DNA of 64,000 nucleotides from Dasypus novemcinctus (taxonomy: Eukaryota; Chordata; Mammalia; Cingulata; Dasypodidae), in the NCBI RefSeq assembly GCF_030445035.2, contig NC_080688.1, forward strand, positions 67,179,449-67,243,448, written 5' to 3'. Below the pieces are notes generated by a model. It was given only the letters and a program-made list of their open reading frames with translations. It ran no database searches and was not told the origin of the DNA. Each line of letters starts with the position of its first letter. Position 1 is the first letter of the stretch. Shown here piece after piece: positions 57,181 through 64,000 of the stretch. The position numbers and the translations under genes were made by a program.

Positions 57181-57314
57181 GGAATGGCATTTACGTTACA
57201 GGAACGACAAATGCTTGGCCTTCAAGGACTTCTACCTCCCAAAATAGAAACACAAGATATTCAAGCCCTGAGATTCCATAGAAACTTGAAAAAGATGAAT
57301 GACCCTTTGGAAAA
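57181..57314 (+). CDS. ME2: ME2 exon 3: start of mature enzyme, fumarate-site residues
   Basis: The 134-base exon starts after acceptor ttttctttag and ends at donor AA|gtaagg (phase 2). It encodes residues 37-80 plus two bases of Lys81, starting [20 protein letters not shown]. It carries Lys57, Glu59 and Arg67, which I recall as part of the allosteric fumarate site of human ME2, and Gln51, at the dimer interface. This argues for ME2 rather than the cytosolic ME1. The sequence appears nearly identical to human, with MNDPLEK where I recall MTSPLEK. Confidence 0.96.
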
Positions 57315-59190
57315 GTAAGGGTTGACTAGATGTTTAGTCTTTTATTGATCTTCTGATAAAAACAAAACAAAACTGGGAGTGTTATGGTTATTGTGGATTG
57401 AGAAGTATATAATCTTACTATAAAGTTTTTGGTCTTGTCGGTTAACTTATTTTTATGAAGTTTGTATTTCTTCACTTTAGTGAATACTTCTCTTTTATTC
57501 ACTATTGTAAAATGCAGCAGGGATCAGTTTTTTATGCTTAAAATCTCTGTATAGGGTCAGCAGAAGTGAAGAGGCTGACCTTGAACAAAAGCAAAGAGCA
57601 GAGGCAGATGGGCAGAGGTTATGGAAACATCATGCCTGATGACCTTGATTTTCTTTACGAAGTAGAATGTGATGATTGTACCTAAAATTTGGAAGGGCTG
57701 AGGTTGAACAGAATTGTTGAGAAAGAGAAATGCTTGGGATAGACATTTAACCGTGAAATGAAGCTGAACAAGGACCAGGTAAAGGGATAAGGATAGGTCC
57801 TGAAGGCCTAGTGATGTGATCTAGTTTGTATTGATGCCATTCTGCACAGCAGTGTTATTTTTCCACAGAAAAGGTGAAATAGATCATTGACTCAGGTTTG
57901 GGACTTGGCTGGCAAAGGTGTTTATACTAATTCATTCAGGGCTGTTATGTGCTAGGCATCGTTCTAAGGTTTGGAACTATGAAACTGAAACTAATGGACC
58001 CAGAGCCTTTACCTTCAGGAGTACACTGTCTGATGGAAAAGAAGACACTGCAGTGTCATGTAGTGATAAGATATGTAGGGGTTCCTAAAAGATAATGGTA
58101 AGGAGAGATTTGTTCAGAGCAAGAGATCTGGATCCTGGGATCCAGAGTAGGGAAAGATAAGGAGTCAGGGTGGAGCTAACAGACTGGAAGAAAATGAAGT
58201 GATTACGGAGCCAGACATCTCAAAGAATTAGGAAGTGAGGGCATTGCATACCTAGCCAGAATGGTAGAGAATTGTGATCAGAGAGTGGAATAACGGCATT
58301 CAAGATTTCTAAGCCATTTCTAAGCCAGCAATGCTAGGTTGAGGCAACAAGATCTATATGAGGCAACAAGATCTATATGAGACACTGAGCAGAACGACAC
58401 AGGGAAATGAAGGGGAAAGGATAACGTTAAGGAGGCCCAAGAATTGCACTTTCCCTCCAGTATATGCCTGATAGGTTACCTCTGCTTTCCTTAATGTTTC
58501 TGTTGTCTCCTTCACAAAGCCAACCATTCCGTTCTAATAGTTTTCTTTCTTAGACCAAGGAGAAATCTGCTTCCCTTTAATTTTTTACCTATTGGAACTG
58601 TTTCTGCCCTTGGTAGATAGAAAATAGGATTCCCCTCCACTAAATGAAATCACTTCTCATTTATTTACCATGTACTTGCACAGCAGTTGTATATGCCTGG
58701 TACTTTGCTAGTTCCAGAAATTCAGAAGTGTATAAGGTGATAGACCCTTACTCGTGGTATCATCTAGGCCAGGGGAAAGATAGAATGTCAAGAAGTAGAG
58801 TGAAAATTACAAAAGGAGTTAGATATTATGGGACCAGAAAACAGGTCTGGTGAGGGAGGCAGGCTGGCAGGCAGAAAAGAGCCCCCTGGCAACATGCCAC
58901 GTGAGCTGCATGCCTGGTAGAATTAGGAGGGCCTGCCAGCTCCAAGATGAGAGTTGTGGTGCATTTGAGGAACTGAGATAAGGTTAGTTTGGAGGAGAGT
59001 AGGCAGAAGTCTTTTTTTTTTTTTTTTTTTGGTACTATTTTAGGAAATTAGACCTTATTTTACTGATATTTGGGTGCCATTTAAGGAGAACAGAAAGGAT
59101 CAGAATTAAGTTTTTAATAGAAAAATTGATTGGTACAAGGGAGTAAAACTGTGTATAAGAGAGTAGTTAGATTTAAGGTGATTATGTAAA
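57315..59190. other. ME2 intron 3, mostly unrecognised
   Basis: 57.5-58.9 kb has purine-rich text such as 'gtaaagggataaggataggt' and a 'gaggcaacaagatctatat' direct duplication (about 58341-58380). It might be an old dispersed repeat, but I cannot name it. A run of 22 T lies at about 59011-59030. Confidence 0.35.
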
Positions 59191-59194
59191 TACA

Positions 59195-59860
59195 TATTCC
59201 TGTCTATAGGAAACGTACTTGGAAGTATTATGTATTCAAGGAGTATGATGTGTGCAGCCCATTCTCAAATTTTCAGGAGGGACGAAAGGGCAGAGGTGAC
59301 AAAATGTTAGAATTCATGGATCTGGGTTTCTGGTGGAGGAGGTACAATAGAGTTCTCTGTATAGGGTCAGTATTATTTTTGCAATTGTCCTGTAAGTTTG
59401 AAATTATTTAAAAATAAAAAGTTTTAAAAAGAGAAAGAGACTAAAGAGACAATAATAATTAAATGCAATATGTAATCCTGAACTTGACCTAATAATAGAG
59501 GAGAAAATACCCGAAGACATTTTTAAATGTTAGAATATAGGCTGTATGCTTATATCAATGTTAAATTTTTTTAACATGATAGCTACTTAATGTGGTTACG
59601 TAAGTGAATATCCTTGTTCTTTGGACATATATGTGGAAGAATTTAAGTGTTCAAGGAGCATGATGTATGTCACCTACTTTCAGATGTTTAGAAGATACAA
59701 ACACATAGGTAGACAGGCAAGTAGGTAGATGGAATGACGTAACAAATGTGGCAAAATGTTAAAAATTGGTAAATCTTGGTTTTTTATGTAGTGTTTGTTA
59801 TTTTTGCAATTGTCCTGTGAGGTTGAAGTTATTTTTTTTTAAATGTTAAATGAAAAGAAA
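59195..59860 (+). repeat. Two similar L1 3' UTR stretches
   Basis: 'caaggagtatgatgtgtgca' with 'tttgcaattgtcctgtaagt' (59240-59400) is echoed by 'caaggagcatgatgtatgtc' with 'tttgcaattgtcctgtgagg' (59650-59825). Either a 3' UTR duplication or two L1 copies of one family. Confidence 0.65.
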
Positions 59861-60032
59861 AAGACTGGTTAGAAGACTCTTCAGTGCAAGTGAGAATTGA
59901 TAGTAACTTGAACTGGATGAGGATGGAAAGGAATGTTAGAAAGCTGTTGAGGAGGTGGAATCTGTAAGGGCTTGGTGATTAATTAGATTGAGGTAGGGAG
60001 GGTGGGAAAGGAAGAAATCAAGAATGAACTCT

Positions 60033-60243
60033 AGGGGAGCAGATGTGGCTCAAGCGGTTGAGTGCCTGCCTCTCATATGGGAGGTCCTGGGTTTGTTTCC
60101 CAGTGCCACCTGAAAAAACAAAAACAAACACAAGCAAAACAAACGAAGAAACAACTCAGGGAAGCCAGTGTGGCTCAGTGGCTGAGCGTCGGCTTCCCAC
60201 GTAAGAGGTCCCGGGTTATCCCCAGTATCTCAAAAAAAAAAAA
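60033..60243 (+). repeat. Dimeric tRNA-derived SINE
   Basis: Heads at about 60037 ('gagcagatgtggctcaagcg') and about 60160 ('gaagccagtgtggctcagtg'), ending in 14 A. Duplication aatgaactct / aatggactct is at 60023-60032 and 60244-60253. Confidence 0.9.
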
Positions 60244-60439
60244 AATGGACTCTGGGTTTCCCATTTGGTCAAATGATGAAAGGAAGATAGACAAATTTAG
60301 GGAAGGGATGATGATTTTTCTTCTAGACATATTTCATTCAAGGTAGTAACTGATTTTTCAGGTCAATATTTTCCAGTTCTTTACATTTTACTTTTAGAAA
60401 ATAGTTCTTGATTTATCTACATCAGTTGACCATTCCATC

Positions 60440-60600
60440 TTTTGTGCTACTTCTGTGCTCTATATAGACCTCATAATGCCTATATCTCTACTGGATTATA
60501 AATTCCATGAGGGCAGGGGTCACATCCCTGGAGTTCAGAAGAGTGCCTGGTACATAGTTAATGTTTAGTAAGCATTTGAATGAATGCCACTTTTTGCTGC
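60440..60600 (+). repeat. L2 LINE 3' fragment
   Basis: 'aattccatgagggcaggggt', 'gagtgcctggtacatagtta' and 'gtaagcatttgaatgaatgc' are typical of the L2 3' end. Confidence 0.7.
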
Positions 60601-60971
60601 TTCCTTATTTACAGGTCAGTCTCCTACTACAATTTTAATTCCTTAAGGCGGGGGGAGGGAGGGAGTCTTATTTGTCTTTGCATTTCTAGTTCCTTGCTTA
60701 AATCCTAGGTGATAGTAAGGGCTTAAGATAATAAATGTTAAATTAATAAATGTTAGCTGTTATTTCTCTTATGTTCTTCATCATAATAATCATCATTAGC
60801 TACCATTTAAGTACATTTTCATTTTTGTTTATTTTTTAGTCCTGGGTTAAATAATGATTATTTAGCATTTTGTTTTCCTTTGGGGTGGGGACTCTATTTT
60901 TAGAACTTTAACTTTCAAAAGCCAAAACTTAGTAATGCAGGCTGACTTTGACATTCTGTGCTTACTTTCAG

Positions 60972-61121
60972 ATATATCTATATAATGGGAATTCAGGAAA
61001 GGAACGAGAAGTTGTTTTATAGGATACTGCAAGATGATATCGAAAATCTAATGCCAATTGTGTATACACCAACAGTTGGTGTTGCCTGCAGCCAGTATGG
61101 ACACATCTTTAGAAGACCTAA
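60972..61121 (+). CDS. ME2: ME2 exon 4: malate-site tyrosine
   Basis: The 150-base exon starts after acceptor cttactttcag by completing Lys81 and ends at donor AA|gtaagg (phase 2). It encodes residues 82-130 plus two bases of Lys131, beginning [19 protein letters not shown]. It includes Arg91 (fumarate site in human ME2), Glu90 (interface) and, in VYTPTVG, Tyr112, the catalytic tyrosine that acts as general acid in malic enzymes. [11 protein letters not shown] closes the exon. The entire stretch is conserved without gaps or stops. Confidence 0.96.
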
Positions 61122-61520
61122 GTAAGGCTTATTTTTAAAAATGTATTTGCAAATGATTATCACATGGGGGATCACTCCATGATACCTATTGTATTTCCAT
61201 TTTCTGTCTTACACTGACTATATTTCTCACCTCATAAAAGCTTAGTTTGGATAGAAGGGGATAATAAAATGCATCACGTTCATTTTAGTAGCAGTAGCAT
61301 CATTCATTTCTGTTCTTTAAATTATTGTGGTTGAAAGGTAGTTTCAATTCTGGTGCCAGAATCTCCAGAATTATCATTATCAAGTTGTTAGCAATCTGCC
61401 AAATTAAGGAATTTGTTCTTTCATTTTTCTTGTCAGCTTTGTTACATGTTCTTCTCCTTTTTTATGAACTTTAGTGAATTTTAATTTCAAATAGTTCTAG
61501 CACCTCCAGATATTTTAAGT
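61122..61520. other. ME2 intron 4, 5' part
   Basis: No repeat recognised. Confidence 0.35.
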
Positions 61521-61524
61521 GGAA

Positions 61525-61665
61525 AAAGTGTTGGAATGAATCATTGAATTCCTTGAATGAGTCACTTAACTCCTCTGAAACTGTTTTCACATCTGTAAAA
61601 TAGGGCTAGCAGTGTCTATCAGAGCTGTTGAGACCATCAGATGAGGATACTGATGTGGTGGTTTT
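61525..61665 (-). repeat. MIR SINE fragment
   Basis: 'gaatgagtcacttaactcct' followed by 'cacatctgtaaaatagggct' is minus-strand MIR text. Confidence 0.75.
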
Positions 61666-61847
61666 TGTAAAATTATTATTCTATAAATGCCATTTCTGTA
61701 CCATTTGCATGATCTTGTGTTGTTCCTCTAGCCTACTATCGTTTTCTTCAATCTTTCTCCTATCTTTCCTATGCCCAGGTGACATAATAATGTAGAAATC
61801 CAAACAAGGTGTGATAGCAGTTACCTTCTATCTCCCCTCGTCTACTC

Positions 61848-62285
61848 TAGTGACTCTCAAACTTTAATGTGCATAAGAAACACCTGTGGGACTTATTAAA
61901 CATGCAGATCCCTGCCAACTCCCCTCTCCTTCCCATCCCCAAGATGCTAATAAAGTAGAGAAAGATCAGGGGGTCTGGATTTCAATGAGCAGCCTCAGGT
62001 AGTCCCTAGAAAAGCTGTTCGTTCTGTCCTACACACTGCCATCAGCTAATGTTTCTAAAACATTTTTATGAGGTAACTAAAGTTCAGCTCCTTTAAAGTT
62101 TTCTTTGTACTAAGAATAGTGATTCTCAGCCTGGATTAAAGAAGGGAGGGAACTTTTAAAAAATACTGGTGACTGGGCCCCGCCCTCAGAGATGCGGATT
62201 CAGTTACTGTGGAGCTGGGCCCAGATGTTGGTGTTTTCATACAAGCTCCTTGGGTAATTCTTAGGTGCTCCGGAGGCCGAGAACT
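61848..62285 (+). repeat. Two MER5-like hAT MITEs
   Basis: First copy about 61848-62020 ('gtgactctcaaactttaatg', 'agaaacacctgtgggactta'); second about 62123-62285 ('gtgattctcagcctggatta', 'tggtgactgggccccgccct', 'gatgcggattcagttactgt'). A third, partial copy is at about 62640-62755 ('attaaatcagaatctctggg', 'gtgattctaatatgcagcca'). Confidence 0.65.
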
Positions 62286-62755
62286 GACACGATGCTGGCA
62301 GCAGCATCTCGTTAGTCGTCCAGGGCAAGCCCTAAGAGCTGGAGCGTGGGAGTTGGCCACGTATCTGCTGGACGTCAGGGCTCCACCGCATAGGAGCAGT
62401 CCAAAGGCTTTAAGTCTCTGGACATGCTTAACAAGTAAATTGCACATTATAGGTTCAAATACAAGAAGTAGAAGAATCATGATTAGGGAGTTTATAAATG
62501 TTTATAATTATCTTATATTGGGGAAATAGCTTTTCATATATTCCCAAATAGAGCCTGCCAAGGGGGCATTGATTTCACGTGGCCAAGTGGCTTGTCTATG
62601 GTATCCAGTGGGGGCAGTAAATCTTGGTTGGTTGTTTGATCTGAACTCCAGCCGATTAAATCAGAATCTCTGGGGATGGGACCCTGTGCAACTGGCATGT
62701 TTAAAGAGATTACTAGGTGATTCTAATATGCAGCCATGGTTGAGAAACTGCTAAA

Positions 62756-63418
62756 CTAAATTGATAATTTACACCAGGATAGTGGTGCCAAAGTCAAGAC
62801 ACCAATGAGAAAGTTGATAAAGCATCGGTTTGAGGACACTGGGGACCTGTCGGCCCTCATCTCTGCCTGACCTATTTTCTCAAACCCATGTTTCCATTTT
62901 GTGTGTGTGTATTTTAGCATGTTTTAATTATGTGTTTTAAATTTTTTTTCACTTTTTCCTAACTTTTCAAGTGTGTCATCTTTTATGTGAAGTTACTGTA
63001 ATTTTCATACCTCCCTTGCTCCTCCTTCAAATTTCAAAGTTCCAGTTTCAGTAAGTTTTAGCAGTAGTTTTCCTTATTAGCTTTATTATGTTCTCCTATA
63101 CTGATAATTTATCCTCATTGTTTTTTATTGGAGGTGTATTGAGTTTATTTGAACAGGAGATATGGATACATTCTTCTTATGTAAAATGGTCACTCATTAA
63201 ACAATAACCTTTCTTGCAGCTACTATATGAGCAATGTAATTACAGGTTGAAAAGTTGAAAATGTTTTGAAAATAAACCAGTATGACAGTTAAATCTGCTT
63301 AGAAATTATGCTGTTTTGATGTTTTATTAAAATAACTAGATATTCCAATTACAAACAAAAATTTAGAAGCAAACAAAAGACTGTTGTGAAATGCAAAGGT
63401 GTTTTTGTTCTGTTGCAG
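62756..63418. other. ME2 intron 4, 3' part
   Basis: AT-rich. A short (GT)n is seen at about 62900; no other feature until the pyrimidine tract and acceptor tgttgcag at 63411-63418. Confidence 0.4.
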
Positions 63419-63494
63419 GGGATTGTTTATTTCAATCTCAGACAGAGGCCATATTAGATCAATTGTGGATAACTGGCCAGAAAATGATGTTAAG
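63419..63494 (+). CDS. ME2: ME2 exon 5 (last exon in window)
   Basis: The 76-base exon starts after acceptor tgttgcag, completes Lys131 and encodes residues 132-156, [20 protein letters not shown] then ENDVK, ending in phase 0 at AAG|gtacta. Asp139 and His142, implicated in the human ME2 dimer interface, are present. The donor gtacta is a poor match to consensus, while a much better donor, ttt|gtaagt, lies 46 bases downstream at 63541. Use of that donor would add 15 codons without a stop and then shift the frame. The protein family requires AVVVTDGE-type sequence next, so 63494 is the correct boundary. The remaining exons, with the main catalytic and NAD-binding domains, are outside the window. 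Confidence 0.94.
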
Positions 63495-64000
63495 GTACTA
63501 TTAGCACAACCCTTCTTTTCACAGTGTGTTCTTTTTCTTTGTAAGTTACTTCTGAATTTCAAGAAGAGTTTTTCATTGTTGCTCTGATTTATTTTATATT
63601 TGCATACATGCAAAGTTAGTAATATGAATCTTAGGTATCATAACAGTAATGTTATAAAATGGGTTACTGGTATAGAGTTTGACTCTGAGAAGGAAATTGG
63701 AGCTATACAAGGTGAGCCCGCTCACTCTCCGTATCACTGGTCTCCCCTGCCTTTTCTGTATTTGTGTCAACAAATATTTTTCTAGGTAGAGAAGATACAA
63801 TAAAATGCCATAAAAAGTTTATTCTGGTGGGTGGGGAAAGGATTGATGATGCATTTTTTCTTCTAAATCTTAGATTTAGATTCTTGCCAACCGTAAACCT
63901 TGACCAATCTGACAACATTTCGTAAAATAAAATAACTTTTATTTTAAGTCTTTCGGTAGCCTTTTGTGTTTATTACAGGCAGTGATCTTACTTGCTTTTA
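63495..64000. other. ME2 intron 5, partial
   Basis: No repeat or next exon is seen. An acceptor-like 'tattacag' at 63971-63978 is followed by sequence that does not encode the expected ME2 continuation. Confidence 0.5.

Noticed and set aside
63971..64000. Acceptor-like 'tattacag' followed by GCAGTG as ME2 exon 6
   Set aside because: After Ala-Val the sequence reads ILLAF, not the expected VVTDGE. The match is two residues long, so it is chance.

Overview
This is mammalian nuclear DNA, almost certainly from an armadillo (nine-banded armadillo, Dasypus, or a close xenarthran relative). The evidence is the very high density of tRNA-derived SINEs of the DAS-SINE type on both strands. They have a head like 'tggcccagtggttagggcg', a B-box-like 'ggttcaaaccc', a body rich in 'caaggagtgc', and a tail ending in 'ataaataaatcttta' plus poly(A). 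This SINE family is known from armadillo. No bacterial, phage, plasmid or CRISPR-like content is visible.

The only protein-coding gene I can support is the 5' part of ME2, the mitochondrial NAD(P)-dependent malic enzyme, on the + strand. A TATA-less CpG-island promoter lies at about 7.9-8.75 kb, and a probable non-coding exon 1 ends at 8501. Exon 2 (37522-37641) carries the start codon at 37534. Exons 3, 4 and 5 are at 57181-57314, 60972-61121 and 63419-63494. Splice phases agree throughout and the joined exons encode residues 1-156. Intron 1 is about 29.0 kb, intron 2 about 19.5 kb, intron 3 about 3.7 kb and intron 4 about 2.3 kb. The rest of the gene lies to the right of the window. The residues I recall for the fumarate site and dimer interface of human ME2 are all present.

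Everything else is upstream intergenic DNA (1 to about 7.9 kb) or intron. It is filled with transposable elements: about 30 tRNA-derived SINE insertions (monomers, dimers, one trimer and full DAS-SINEs, many with clear target-site duplications); L1 pieces in both orientations, including a HAL1-like element (38.2-42.8 kb) and an L1 with a recognisable endonuclease region (50.6-53.9 kb); LTR-like repeats; hAT-type MITEs; and old MIR and L2 fragments. There is one processed pseudogene, of NSDHL, on the - strand at 12.26-13.04 kb.

The most interesting local structures are an 8 x 20-bp minisatellite born inside a DAS-SINE (13841-14000), a second degenerate minisatellite inside another SINE (35.50-35.71 kb), a four-level nested insertion (30.0-34.6 kb), two DAS-SINEs inserted in succession at one site (56.08-56.94 kb), and a GC-rich block with a 37-bp tandem duplication interrupting an L1 (30.75-31.06 kb). 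I see no undescribed biological system. The value of the window is in ME2 gene structure and in retroelement history.
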